DNA of 64,000 bases from JACKEQ01 sp041389565 (lineage in GTDB: Bacteria; Myxococcota_A; UBA796; GCA-2862545), in the NCBI GenBank assembly GCA_041389565.1, contig JAWKRP010000036.1:22413-86412 (forward strand), read 5' to 3'. Below the pieces are notes generated by a model. It had not been told where the DNA came from. It made no database searches and saw nothing but the letters and a program-made list of their open reading frames with translations. Position numbers and translations under genes: made by a program. Position 1 is the stretch's first letter. The number at the start of each line of letters is the position of its first letter. Positions 8,285 to 17,223 of this stretch are shown here, in pieces.

Positions 8285-9115
8285 CTACAGGCCGAACGCC
8301 TTGCGCGCGATCTCCGCGATGGCGCCGCCCTCTCCCCGCTTCGCCACCAGCTTCTCGTGTGCGTGCACCGACACCTCGTCGAGCGCGTCGCCCATCACGT
8401 AGCTCCGGCCCGCGACCTTCAGCATGGGCACGTCGTTCAGCCAGTCTCCGACCACCACGACCTCGTCGACCGACAGCCCGCGGTCGGCGGCCAGCGACCC
8501 GATGGCCGTGCCCTTGTCGGTGGTGTGGCTGCGCACCTTGAGGAAGCGGTCTCCCTCGAACGTGTCGAACTTCTTCATGCCGAGCGGGAAGCCCATCCGC
8601 TTCGCGAGGGCATCGTGCGCGGCGTCGATCACCGCAGCGTGGCCGGCCGCTCCGATGGCCAGCGCATCGTTCGACTCGAGCCACACGGGGTCTTCGACGA
8701 GCCGCTCGTGACCGACGAGCGTGGGCGTCCAGATGCCGAGGTAGGGCGTGTGGCGGGCATCCGCGTGGTCGTGGTGGATGCCGCTCGACCGGAACAGGAA
8801 CGCCGACAGGCCGTGCTCGACCAGCACGTCGCGTGTGGCGGCGCGCTGCTCCGGGGTGAGCGCGTCGACGAACAGCTTCGTGTCGTCGCCCACGTCGATC
8901 CGCTCGGACCCGTTCATCACGGCGACACTGCCGCGAACCCCCAGGGCGCCCGCGACCCACTTCGTGCCGCCGTACAGGCGACCGGTCGCGATCGTCACGT
9001 GTACACCGGCCTCTCCGAGCGCTCGCGCCGCTTCGACATCCTCGGGAGCGAGCGTGTTGCCCCACTTCAGGGCGGTGCCATCGAGATCGACCACGAGCAT
9101 GCGGAACGGCTTCAT
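8285..9115 (-). CDS. Cof-like HAD-superfamily phosphatase
   Basis: The protein has 276 residues. Starting at ATG 9115 places the HAD motif I, MLVVDLDGTALK, near the N-terminus as is normal; earlier in-frame ATGs would run through the divergent promoter. Motif II is IATGR, the conserved Lys lies in FLKVRSHTTDKG, and motif III/IV is VVVGDWLNDVPML. The large insert between motifs II and III is the type IIB cap. The family dephosphorylates sugar phosphates and nucleotides, often promiscuously. The gene is divergent from the membrane kinase gene. Confidence 0.9.
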   Translation of the reverse strand: MKPFRMLVVDLDGTALKWGNTLAPEDVEAARALGEAGVHVTIATGRLYGGTKWVAGALGVRGSVAVMNGSERIDVGDDTKLFVDALTPEQRAATRDVLVEHGLSAFLFRSSGIHHDHADARHTPYLGIWTPTLVGHERLVEDPVWLESNDALAIGAAGHAAVIDAAHDALAKRMGFPLGMKKFDTFEGDRFLKVRSHTTDKGTAIGSLAADRGLSVDEVVVVGDWLNDVPMLKVAGRSYVMGDALDEVSVHAHEKLVAKRGEGGAIAEIARKAFGL

Positions 9116-9157
9116 GGGAAGCGGTGTATCGCGCCCATCGACCCGTGGAGAGCCTGC

Positions 9158-9163
9158 TACGCT
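9158..9163 (+). promoter_or_regulatory. Putative -10 element (TACGCT) of the membrane kinase gene
   Basis: TACGCT sits 7 nt upstream of ATG 9171 in a 55-bp divergent intergenic region. Only a GGGG run could act as a weak ribosome site. Confidence 0.4.
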
Positions 9164-9170
9164 AGCGGGG

Positions 9171-10796
9171 ATGCCGGAGACGATCCCCCCGCGGACCACC
9201 ATTCGCACCCTGCACACCGGGCTCTGGTCCGCCCTCGAGAGCGGGGTCGCCGACCTCGAGATCCTGCTCGCGCGCGCCGATCAGGGCGTGTCGGCCATGG
9301 CGATCCTGATCGCCATCTGGTTCTCCACCGTGCGTCCGGCCATCGGCATCCCGCTCGGCCTGATGTGCTGCGGGGTGTTCGTCGCCGCGACCATCGCGCA
9401 CGCCCTGCTGGTGCGCGGCATCGCGGTGAACGCCCTGCGCTACGCCATGCCGGCCATGGAGATCGCCATCCCGGGCGCCGCCCTGCTCGTGCTCGCCGAG
9501 GTCGAGGGCCCCGGGTACGCGCTCGGGAGCTGGGTGCCCCCACAGCTGTTCTGCCTGTTCATCGCCGGCTCGATCCTGCGCCTCCAGCCGGGCGTGCCCA
9601 TCGTGATGGGCTGCATCGCCGCCGCCGAGTTCTGGCTGGTGTACTGGTTCGCCATCCACGACCGTGTCGAGGGCGACGGCGTGCTGCTGCACCGGATGGA
9701 CGTGCAGCTCGTGCGGACCGGCTCGCTCATCATCACGGGCTGCGCCGGCTCGATGGCCGTGTACGGCCTGAAGCGCATCATCGGGCGCGCCAACGCCGAC
9801 CTGCGCGCGCAGGAGCTGTTCGGGAAGTACCGGATGATCCGCGAGATCGCATCCGGTGGGATGGGCGTGGTGCACGAGGCGCTGTACTGCCCGGAAGGGG
9901 GGTTCGAGCGAAAGGTCGCCATCAAGGTGATCCACCCGCACCTCGCCGCAGACCGGGGCTTCGTCGAGCGGTTCCGCGAGGAAGCCGAGCTGTGCGCCCG
10001 GCTCACGCACCCGAACCTCGTCGCGGCGCTCGACTTCGGAACCGTCGAGCACACCTACTTCTTCGCGATGGAGTACGTCGACGGGCCCACGCTGCGCGAC
10101 ATCCTCGACCGCCACCGCCGCAACGGGAAGCCCCTGGACGCCGGCGTCGTCGCGCTCATCGGAGCCGAGGTCGCCGAAGGGCTGCACTTCGCGCACCGCG
10201 TGGCCCGTGACAGCAACGGCCAGCCCCTGCGGGTCATCCACCGCGACCTGTCGCCGGCCAACATCCTGATCGACCGCAGCGGGCTGGTGAAGATCCTCGA
10301 CTTCGGCGTCGCCCGGGCCCTCGGCGAAGCGCGCATGGTCCACACGCAGAACCTCGTCGGCAAGCCGAGCTACCTCGCACCCGAGCAGCTCCAGGACCAC
10401 GTGGTCGACGAGCGCTCCGACCTCTGGTCGCTGTCGGTCGTGCTGTGGGAGCTGCTCTGCAACACCCGCCTGTTCCGCCGTCGGGAAGAGGCGTCCACGA
10501 TGCTGGCCGTCCTCCAGGACTCCATCCCGAGCCCCTCGTCCCTGCGCACCGACGTCCAGGCCACCTGGGACGCCTTCTTCCTGCGGGCCCTCGCCCGGGA
10601 GCCCGAGCTGCGCTTCCCGACTGCCCTCGCGCTCCGCGACGCCTTGCGCGCGATCGCCGAAGACCACGGTGCGCCCGACGCTTCGGCGCTGTCCGGGCTG
10701 GCGTGGACCCAGGAGGAGGATGTCGAGCTGCTTGAGCTCGACGACGACACCCGCTCCCTCATCGACGGCGCCACCGGCGCGCACACGCGCACGTGA
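9171..10796 (+). CDS. Ser/Thr protein kinase with N-terminal multi-helix membrane domain
   Basis: The protein has 541 residues. Residues about 40-200 hold five or six hydrophobic helices, and the kinase domain follows at about 222-490. This is the reverse of the usual PknB layout, where the membrane helix follows the kinase. The kinase motifs are complete: glycine loop IASGGMG, ATP Lys252 in VAIKV, catalytic H357-R-D359 in HRDLSPAN, and D377-F-G. It should be active and membrane-bound, with the membrane domain as a possible sensor similar in layout to MASE domains of cyclases. The C-terminal tail is acidic. Confidence 0.9.
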   Translation: MPETIPPRTTIRTLHTGLWSALESGVADLEILLARADQGVSAMAILIAIWFSTVRPAIGIPLGLMCCGVFVAATIAHALLVRGIAVNALRYAMPAMEIAIPGAALLVLAEVEGPGYALGSWVPPQLFCLFIAGSILRLQPGVPIVMGCIAAAEFWLVYWFAIHDRVEGDGVLLHRMDVQLVRTGSLIITGCAGSMAVYGLKRIIGRANADLRAQELFGKYRMIREIASGGMGVVHEALYCPEGGFERKVAIKVIHPHLAADRGFVERFREEAELCARLTHPNLVAALDFGTVEHTYFFAMEYVDGPTLRDILDRHRRNGKPLDAGVVALIGAEVAEGLHFAHRVARDSNGQPLRVIHRDLSPANILIDRSGLVKILDFGVARALGEARMVHTQNLVGKPSYLAPEQLQDHVVDERSDLWSLSVVLWELLCNTRLFRRREEASTMLAVLQDSIPSPSSLRTDVQATWDAFFLRALAREPELRFPTALALRDALRAIAEDHGAPDASALSGLAWTQEEDVELLELDDDTRSLIDGATGAHTRT

Positions 10797-10839
10797 TATC
10801 AGGCGCGCCGTTGGGAGTTGTGTTGATGGACCGCCGGTC

Positions 10840-12408
10840 ATGAGGTTGGTCGACGTCGTGCAGACGTGGGCCGAGGTGCGCTCGACGCGGATGCGCCGGG
10901 CGAAGAGCCGCACACTGGCGCGGTGCCTGATGGCGTCGGGCCCGGATCTGCCCGTCGTGGCGGCGTGGTTGTCGGGCGAGATGTGCCAGGGCCGCATCGG
11001 TGTGGGGTTCTCGACCCTCTCCGAGGTGAAGCGGTCGGCCGAGTCGGCCCCGGAGACTCCATCGCTCGGCGTCTCCGAGGTGAACGAGTCGTTCGACGTG
11101 ATCAAGGCCATCGCGGGCGACGGCGCGAAGACCCGCCGGTTCGAGGCCGTTCTCTCGCTGTTCACGCGCGCCACGTACGCCGAGCGCATCTTCCTGCTCG
11201 AGCTGATCTCGGGCGAGCTGCGCCAGGGCGCCCAGGAGGGCGTGCTGCTCGATGCCGTCGCCACCGCATCCGAGCTCTCGGCCGACGCGAAGACCGGTCC
11301 GCCGTGCTCCCGCGACGCCATCCGCCGCGCGTTCATGATCACGGGTGATCTCCCCCTCGTCACGGTCAGCGCGCTGCGTGGGGGCGAAGACGCCCTGTCG
11401 CGCTTCCACATCGAGCTGTTCCGCCCGCTGAGGCCCATGCTGGCGAGCCCTTCCGAGACGCCCGCCGAAGCGCTCGTGCTGCTCGGGAACGACGCCTTCC
11501 TCGACCGCAAGCTCGACGGCGTGCGGGTGCAGATCCACCGCGACGGCGACCAGGTGCGCGTCTACACCCGCCACCTGCACGACGTCACCGGCATGGTGCC
11601 CGAGGTCGCGCAGGCCGCCCGCGCGTTCCCGTGGGAGCAGTTCGTGATCGACGGCGAAGCCCTCGCGATGCGCAAGGACGGCAGCCCGTGGCCGTTCCAG
11701 GTCACGATGCGGCGCTTCGGTCGCAAGGTCGACGTCGGGCGCCTGCGCATGGAGCTCCCGCTGTCGACGTTCGTGTTCGACGCCCTGCTCATCGACGGCG
11801 AGGAGTGCATCGACTGGCCCGCGGAGCGTCGGTTCGCCGCGCTCGAGGCCCTCGATCCGCGCTTCCAGGTGCCCCGGGTGCGCGTGTCCGACCCCGCCGA
11901 GGCCTACGCGTTCTACGACGAGACCCTCGAGGCCGGGCACGAGGGCATCATGGCGAAAGACCCTGCGGGCCCGTACCAGGCGGGCGCACGCGGGCGGCAG
12001 TGGCTCAAGATCAAGCCGTCCCACACGCTCGATCTGGTGGTGCTCGCCGCCGAGTGGGGCAGCGGGCGCCGCAAGGGCTGGCTGTCGAACCTGCACCTCG
12101 GCGCACGCGACCCCGAGTCCGACGCGTTCGTGATGCTCGGCAAGACGTTCAAGGGCCTCACCGACGAGCTGCTCACCTGGCAGACCGAGGCTCTGCAGGA
12201 GCTCAAGGTCGACGAGAACGACTGGCAGGTGTTCGTGCGGCCCGAGCTGGTGGTCGAGATCGCGTTCAACGACGTGCAGACGAGCCCGCAGTACCCCGGA
12301 GGGGTCGCGCTGCGGTTCGCCCGCGTGAAGCGGTATCGGCCCGACAAGAGCGCCGACCAGGCCGACACCATCGACATGGTGCGCTCGCTGCTCCCCAAGG
12401 CCCCCTGA
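10840..12408 (+). CDS. ATP-dependent DNA ligase (LigB-like)
   Basis: The 522-residue ligase has an N-terminal DNA-binding domain (about 1-190), then the nucleotidyltransferase core: motif I FLDRKLDGVRVQIH with adenylated Lys224, motif III FVFDALLIDG, motif IV EGIMAKDP and motif V WLKIKPSH. An OB-fold domain ends the protein. Length and order match bacterial LigB/archaeal-type replicative ligases rather than LigD, and no polymerase or nuclease domain is attached. It is probably a repair ligase alongside the NAD-dependent LigA. The next gene starts inside its stop (TGATG), so the two are translated together. Confidence 0.92.
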   Translation: MRLVDVVQTWAEVRSTRMRRAKSRTLARCLMASGPDLPVVAAWLSGEMCQGRIGVGFSTLSEVKRSAESAPETPSLGVSEVNESFDVIKAIAGDGAKTRRFEAVLSLFTRATYAERIFLLELISGELRQGAQEGVLLDAVATASELSADAKTGPPCSRDAIRRAFMITGDLPLVTVSALRGGEDALSRFHIELFRPLRPMLASPSETPAEALVLLGNDAFLDRKLDGVRVQIHRDGDQVRVYTRHLHDVTGMVPEVAQAARAFPWEQFVIDGEALAMRKDGSPWPFQVTMRRFGRKVDVGRLRMELPLSTFVFDALLIDGEECIDWPAERRFAALEALDPRFQVPRVRVSDPAEAYAFYDETLEAGHEGIMAKDPAGPYQAGARGRQWLKIKPSHTLDLVVLAAEWGSGRRKGWLSNLHLGARDPESDAFVMLGKTFKGLTDELLTWQTEALQELKVDENDWQVFVRPELVVEIAFNDVQTSPQYPGGVALRFARVKRYRPDKSADQADTIDMVRSLLPKAP

Positions 12409-14333
12409 TGCTCGTGCGGGGCGATGCGATCGGCGACTGGATCGTCGAAGGACGCCTCGGGGCCGGAGGGATGGGGACCGTCTACCGCTGCCACAACGGC
12501 CTGGCCGAGCGCATCCGGGCGGCCGTGAAGGTGCTGCACCCCGACGACCTCGACGACTTCCGCGAGCGCTTCGTGCGGGAGGTCGAAGCGCTGGAGCACC
12601 TCGAGCACCCCGCGATCGTGCGGGTGAAGGGCTGGGGCGAGGACCGCCGCGGCTGGCTGTGGCTCGCGATGGACCTCGTCGAGGGCGAAGACCTCGGTCA
12701 GCGCCTCCAGCGCGGCCCGCTGGCGGTGGACGAGGCCGTGGCGATCTTCGCGCACCTGGCGGACGGACTGGCGCACGCCCATGCCCGGAACGTGTTCCAC
12801 CGCGACATCAAGCCCGCGAACCTGCTGCTCCAGGCCGGTGCGCCGAGCGCGAAGCTGGTCGACTTCGGCATCGCGATGCAGGCCGGGCGCACGCGCCTCT
12901 CGAGCGCGGGGCTCGTGCCGGGCACCCCCGCCTACCTCGCACCCGAGGTGTTCGGGGGCACCCCGCATCCCCAGCTCCTCGACGTGTACGCGCTCGGGCA
13001 GGTGCTGTACGAGGGCCTGACGGGGCAGGCGGCCTTCCCCGAGCCCGACGGGATGACGACCACGGCTCGCATCGCGCACGTGGCGGGCAGCAAGCTGCGG
13101 ATGGCGCCCCTCGACCCGGGGCCCGCGTTCCCCCGTCATTTGCGCGCGCTCGTGCGGCGCGCGACGCACCCGGATCCGCGGTCGCGGGTGCAGGACATGG
13201 AGACGTTCGCGTCGGCCGTGCGCGGCACCGTGCTCGACGAGCCCGTGGCGGTGGGCGCGACGATGGACCTCGACCTGGACGGGCTCGTACCGACCGGCCC
13301 CGACGCGCCTCCGCCCGCTCCAGAGCCCCGCACCACCGAGAGGTTCGAGGTGCCGGCCGTGTCGGAGCCCCCCCGCACGCGCGGCTGGCTCGTGCTGCTC
13401 GCCGTCGGGCTGCTGGCGCTGGCAGTGCTGTCGGTCGGCGGGTTCGTGATGCTCCGGACGGCTTCTCCCGCGGAGACCCGGGTGATCGTGACCGGAGTGG
13501 ACGAGAGCACGCCCCTGGTGGTGCGGATCGACGGAGAGCGCGTGGACGACCGCGCGGGCACGGCGTTCCGGGCGGTCGGGCTGAAGGGCGACGTGACCGT
13601 GGAGGTGGTGGGCGGCGAGCACTGCGATCTGGACGCGTGGTCGGGCCTGTGCGACTCCTGCTGTGGCTGCCGGACCACCACGGTGGCTGCCGGTGAGGTC
13701 GCGAGGGTCGCGATGGTGCTTCCCTCCGAGAAGCGCGAGCTCGACGTGGCGCCCACGACGCCCGGCACGCCCCACCAGGTGTTCGTGGACGGCGCTCCCG
13801 CGGGCCCGGGCACGGCGGTGGCGTTCGGCGCGCACACCGTGGTGCTGCAGCGGGGACGCTGTCCGGCGGATGCCGCGGGATGCGGCGAGGACTGCCCGAA
13901 GGGGTGCGCGAGCGTCGAGATCCCGATCGACGTGACGTGCGGTCCGGGCGCGGTGGAAGTGCGGGTCGACCTCGCGGAGCCCGCCCCCGTGGGCGTGCTC
14001 GCCGACACCCCCGAGTTCCGTCCGACGTCCACGCGCTTCCCGTCGATCCGCGGCGCGCGCATCCGGATCCTGCACCTGCCCGAAGAGCTCGCGGTCGCCC
14101 GCCAGGCGGCCTCCCTCCTGCGCGCGGAGGGGGCGACCGTACACCTGCTCGACCTGTCGCACTCCCACCCGTCCGAGTTCGGCCGGGTGGTGTTCTGGGA
14201 CCCGAAGTGGGAGGCCGCCGCGCACGACATCGGCGAGCTGCTGGCCCCGATCGGCTACGCGAAGTACCGCCCGCCGTCGAAGAGCCCGAGCGACGAGCCG
14301 CTCGACTTCGCGGTGTGGTTCAAGGCGCCCTGA
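12408..14333 (+). CDS. Ser/Thr kinase with Cys-rich extracellular region and LytR_C-like tail
   Basis: The 641-residue kinase starts at ATG 12408, overlapping the ligase stop by one base. The kinase domain (1-280) is complete: GAGGMG, Lys41, H131-R-D133, D152-F-G. A membrane helix lies at about 326-349. The outer part begins with two PEGA-like segments whose loops are rich in cysteine (CDLDAWSGLCDSCCGC and CPADAAGCGEDCPKGC), probably disulfide-bonded. The last ~80 residues (IRILHLPEELAVARQAASLL and onward) resemble the LytR_C/SPOR-like fold found on cell-wall proteins. Coupling to a DNA ligase gene is unusual. Confidence 0.88.
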   Translation: MLVRGDAIGDWIVEGRLGAGGMGTVYRCHNGLAERIRAAVKVLHPDDLDDFRERFVREVEALEHLEHPAIVRVKGWGEDRRGWLWLAMDLVEGEDLGQRLQRGPLAVDEAVAIFAHLADGLAHAHARNVFHRDIKPANLLLQAGAPSAKLVDFGIAMQAGRTRLSSAGLVPGTPAYLAPEVFGGTPHPQLLDVYALGQVLYEGLTGQAAFPEPDGMTTTARIAHVAGSKLRMAPLDPGPAFPRHLRALVRRATHPDPRSRVQDMETFASAVRGTVLDEPVAVGATMDLDLDGLVPTGPDAPPPAPEPRTTERFEVPAVSEPPRTRGWLVLLAVGLLALAVLSVGGFVMLRTASPAETRVIVTGVDESTPLVVRIDGERVDDRAGTAFRAVGLKGDVTVEVVGGEHCDLDAWSGLCDSCCGCRTTTVAAGEVARVAMVLPSEKRELDVAPTTPGTPHQVFVDGAPAGPGTAVAFGAHTVVLQRGRCPADAAGCGEDCPKGCASVEIPIDVTCGPGAVEVRVDLAEPAPVGVLADTPEFRPTSTRFPSIRGARIRILHLPEELAVARQAASLLRAEGATVHLLDLSHSHPSEFGRVVFWDPKWEAAAHDIGELLAPIGYAKYRPPSKSPSDEPLDFAVWFKAP

Positions 14334-14342
14334 ACCTCAGGG
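14328..14342. terminator. Hairpin spanning both convergent stop codons
   Basis: CCCTGA-ACC-TCAGGG forms a 6-bp stem with a 3-nt loop. It includes the stop codons of the kinase gene (14331-14333) and of the converging 14337-14891 gene. It lacks a T-tract, so it may be only a weak bidirectional terminator. Confidence 0.35.
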
Positions 14343-14891
14343 GCTCGCCCACGGGTGGCGCGGGGGTTCGGGCGGAGACCCCACGCGGGCCGCGAGCTGC
14401 TGCGCCAGCGCGTAGATCCCCGCGGCGTACGCCGCCACCGGACCGCTCGGCGCATCGGTGGTCTCCGTACGGTCGCCGAGCCTGCTGACGACGCGGATGG
14501 CGCGCCCTCCGTCGAAGTACGTGCGCACCTCGGGCCGCTCGGCTCCTTGGTCGTGCACGAACAAAGGAGCGCCCTTCGCGTCGTACAGCACGGTGAGCGT
14601 GTCTTCCCGCACCGAGATCAGGCGGTGGTGCACGACCTTCACGACGGGGCCGACGAACTCCGGGTGGCACCAGGTGCGGTACACGTCGATCCGGTCGGCG
14701 TACGGGCCGATCGCCGGGCGCTGCTCGTCGTTCGGGTTCCAGTCGATGCGCTGGTCGAGCCGGACCTGCCCGGGCTCCTCGAGGTCTTCGCACATCGGCC
14801 CGGTGCCGGCCTCGACGGCATTCCAGCGCGCCCGGATCGCTTCGATCGCAGGGGGATCTCCGGCGAGCGCCATGGAGACGAGCATCCACAT
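14337..14891 (-). CDS. Small exported protein of unknown function
   Basis: The 184-residue product begins with a hydrophobic leader, MWMLVSMALAGDPP, with likely cleavage after AGD or nearby. The mature part is mixed alpha/beta with two Cys (PMCEDLEEP and TWCHPEF) that could form a disulfide. I do not recognise a family. TAGACT lies exactly 6 nt before the ATG and no ribosome site is present, the clearest leaderless arrangement in this part of the window. It converges on the kinase gene. Confidence 0.65.
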   Translation of the reverse strand: MWMLVSMALAGDPPAIEAIRARWNAVEAGTGPMCEDLEEPGQVRLDQRIDWNPNDEQRPAIGPYADRIDVYRTWCHPEFVGPVVKVVHHRLISVREDTLTVLYDAKGAPLFVHDQGAERPEVRTYFDGGRAIRVVSRLGDRTETTDAPSGPVAAYAAGIYALAQQLAARVGSPPEPPRHPWASP

Positions 14892-14897
14892 GGCCGC

Positions 14898-14903
14898 AGT
14901 CTA
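14898..14903 (-). promoter_or_regulatory. Putative -10 element (TAGACT) with 6-nt spacing to ATG
   Basis: TAGACT on the minus strand is followed by GCGGCC and then the ATG at 14891. The hexamer matches TAnAnT, and the spacing predicts transcription starting at the start codon. Confidence 0.6.
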
Positions 14904-15479
14904 CCCCGCGGGCTCGAGGTCGTCGGCGTGCGCCTGCTGCTCGCTGGTCACCCAGGCCAGCCCGACCAGCACGACCATGCCGAGCACGAGCAGCCGGTGG
15001 TCGAGCACCCACAGCACGGCGGCGGTCAGCGGGGTGCCGAGCACGGCGCCGAGAGCGAGCACGACGGGCACGCTGACGACCAGCGCGACGGCGTCCCACA
15101 CGACGAAGTCGCGCACGCGCACGCCCATGGCGCCGGCCACGAGGAACGCCGCCGACCGGAAGCCCACGAGGAACCGGGCGGCCAGCACCGCGCGACCCCC
15201 TCGCGCGAGCACGAGCTGGCGGGCGCTCTCGAGCCTGCTGTCCCCGATCAGCCGGCGTACGAGGCGCCATCGGAGAGCACCCTCGCCGAACGCCCGGCCG
15301 AGCCCGAAGAACACGGCGTCGCGGCACAGCACGCCGAGCCCGCCGGCCAGCGCGAGCGCGACGAGCTGATCGGCGCGCTCCACCGTCATCCCGGCCGCGA
15401 GCAGCGGTAGGTCCTCGGGCAGCGGGATGGCGATGCCCGACAGGGCGCAGGCGACGAACAGCAGGAAGAGGGTCTTCAT
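14901..15479 (-). CDS. DedA/SNARE-associated (VTT) family membrane protein
   Basis: The 192-residue protein starts at ATG 15479, which has GGAGG immediately upstream. IAIPLPEDLPLLAAGM is the first re-entrant loop and RFLVGFRSAAFLVAGAMG is the family signature with the conserved Arg residues and AG. Two or three hydrophobic helices follow. DedA proteins act in the inner membrane; some flip undecaprenyl phosphate or phospholipids, others affect proton-dependent drug tolerance. The promoter hexamer of the 14891 gene overlaps its 3' end. Confidence 0.85.
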   Translation of the reverse strand: MKTLFLLFVACALSGIAIPLPEDLPLLAAGMTVERADQLVALALAGGLGVLCRDAVFFGLGRAFGEGALRWRLVRRLIGDSRLESARQLVLARGGRAVLAARFLVGFRSAAFLVAGAMGVRVRDFVVWDAVALVVSVPVVLALGAVLGTPLTAAVLWVLDHRLLVLGMVVLVGLAWVTSEQQAHADDLEPAG

Positions 15480-15546
15480 GCCTCCACCGTGACCCGGCCC
15501 ACCGCTGACATCGATTACCGACGCTGACCGCGATACTCCGCGCCGG

Positions 15547-17193
15547 ATGACCGGTCCCGAGTCGCCACAGAACGAGGTCCCGCGCGGCCCGACTCCACTC
15601 GTGTGGGCGGGCATCCTCGCGCTGATCGCGTGGGGCATCGCGCCGTTCTGGGTGATCGTCCACCACTACCCGTGGAAGGTCGACGCCATCAAGTGGGTGT
15701 CGCAGGGGTCGCTCGAGAACCCGGCGTGGTTCCGGTGGGTGTTCCGGTCCCACCACTTCGTCGGCTATCGGCCCGTCGCGGCCGGCAGCTTCGTGCTCAA
15801 CCACCTCACGACGGGCTTCCATCCGGAGGGCTACCGCATCACCGACTTCGCGCTGCACGGGCTCACGGCGGTCGCGGTCGCGTTCCTGTTCAGCCGCCTG
15901 ATCGGGCGGCGGTCGGCGTGGGTGCTGCTGCCCGTGCTGCTGTACCTCGGACATCCCGCGGTCGAAGAGGCCCTGCCGTACCTCGCCCGGCGCTCGTACC
16001 TGCTGGCCACCCTGTTCGGCACCTTCGGGCTCACCGTGTGGCTCGACAGCCTGCGCGACGACTCTCCCCTGTCGAAGCGCGCCTGGCTCGGCACGGGCCT
16101 GCTGACGCTCGCGCTCCTGTCCAACGAGGCGGCGTACGTCATCCTGCCGATGATCCCGCTGCTGGCGTGGCACACGCGCGGCTCGCTCGTCGAAGCGCTG
16201 CAGCGGAGCGTGCTCCCGTGGGCCCCGGCCCTGCCCGCCATCGCGGCCCGGTTCGCCGTGCTCGGCTGGACGGGCGGCTACACGAAGCACTACTTCGCGT
16301 TCACCCGCCTCGGCCGGAAGACCCTGCGCGAGGTGCACAGCTTCAACTTCCCCGACATCGTCGCGGCTGCGTACGACTACCTGTGGTTCCCGGTCTCGTT
16401 CAAGGGGGCCGACACGCTCACGGAGTGGCCGGGCGCGGTGTTCCTCATCGCCACGTTCTACTTCTGGGCCGTGTTCGTGGAGCCCCTGCTGGAGCTGCGG
16501 GATCGCGAGCGCCGCATGCCGCTCCTGCTGGGCATCTGGTTCACGGGCTACGCCATGCTGTTCGGCCTGTCCCGCACGTGGTTCTGGCGGCAGGGGTACG
16601 CGATGGTCGCGCCGCTGGCGGTGCTGGTGGGCTGGATCGCGTGGGACACCGCGACCCGGTTCCGCGACCGTCCGGTCCAGCTGCTGATCCGCGGCGTCCC
16701 CCAGCTCGCGCTCGTGGTGGGCCTGATGTGGCACTCCCCCATGGTCCGCGGCATGACCACCGGTCCCATCGAGGGGCGCTTCGACGGGAACGCCGCGCTC
16801 TACGCCATCGAGGGCGTGGTGAAGGACGTCGAGGGGCCGGCGCAGATCTACACGGTGCTCCCGGTGAACAAGGCGACGCTGCGGAACACGCAGTCGTGGC
16901 TCGACAAGCTCTACGGCGAGCGCCAGATCCGGTTCACCACGCTCGCGGGGGGCACGCCCGAGCAGAACCTCGCGCGCCTCGAGGGCGACGTGCTGGTGCT
17001 CGGCCCGCAAGCGACGGTCCCGCAGGGGATCGCGCGGTCGAAGAACATCACCGACCGCCGGGTTCCGGTGCGCTCGCTCCGCATCGTGGGCCGGGCGACG
17101 TACCTCGCGTTCCCGAACGGCGACGGCGACTGGACGCTCCTGCCGGTGGACTCCGTGAAAGCCATCGGGGGTTCACCCGTTGGTCCGCGCTGA
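15547..17193 (+). CDS. Polytopic membrane protein, GT-C glycosyltransferase-like
   Basis: The 548-residue protein has about ten membrane helices and a soluble C-terminal domain from about residue 410. The region YRPVAAGSFVLNHLTTGFHP and the helix spacing resemble PMT/TMTC-like GT-C enzymes that use polyprenyl-linked sugars. An acidic catalytic residue in the first loop (HYPWKVDAIKW) is possible but not certain. It is divergent from the DedA gene, and the 67-bp gap between them carries no clear operator. It may act in envelope polysaccharide or protein glycosylation. Confidence 0.6.
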   Translation: MTGPESPQNEVPRGPTPLVWAGILALIAWGIAPFWVIVHHYPWKVDAIKWVSQGSLENPAWFRWVFRSHHFVGYRPVAAGSFVLNHLTTGFHPEGYRITDFALHGLTAVAVAFLFSRLIGRRSAWVLLPVLLYLGHPAVEEALPYLARRSYLLATLFGTFGLTVWLDSLRDDSPLSKRAWLGTGLLTLALLSNEAAYVILPMIPLLAWHTRGSLVEALQRSVLPWAPALPAIAARFAVLGWTGGYTKHYFAFTRLGRKTLREVHSFNFPDIVAAAYDYLWFPVSFKGADTLTEWPGAVFLIATFYFWAVFVEPLLELRDRERRMPLLLGIWFTGYAMLFGLSRTWFWRQGYAMVAPLAVLVGWIAWDTATRFRDRPVQLLIRGVPQLALVVGLMWHSPMVRGMTTGPIEGRFDGNAALYAIEGVVKDVEGPAQIYTVLPVNKATLRNTQSWLDKLYGERQIRFTTLAGGTPEQNLARLEGDVLVLGPQATVPQGIARSKNITDRRVPVRSLRIVGRATYLAFPNGDGDWTLLPVDSVKAIGGSPVGPR

Positions 17194-17198
17194 GCGGA

Positions 17199-17204
17199 TA
17201 GACT
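17199..17204 (+). promoter_or_regulatory. Putative -10 element (TAGACT) of the LysM gene
   Basis: GGATAGACTGG lies just after the stop of the previous gene. The start codon is 19 nt downstream and has a GGGGAG ribosome site, so this copy of the motif serves a transcript with a short leader. Confidence 0.5.
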
Positions 17205-17223
17205 GGGCGGGGAGCGATCGGGA

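Noticed and set aside
4564..8541. Very long open frame on the plus strand (about 1,325 codons)
   Set aside because: It is antisense or out of frame to well-supported genes (MarR, TPR, esterase). Its Arg/His/Gly-rich composition is typical of high-GC shadow frames.
10826..10843. Five-codon ORF (MDRRS) overlapping the DNA ligase start as ATGA
   Set aside because: It is too short to judge, and the GGGAG upstream could serve the ligase start itself. It may be chance.
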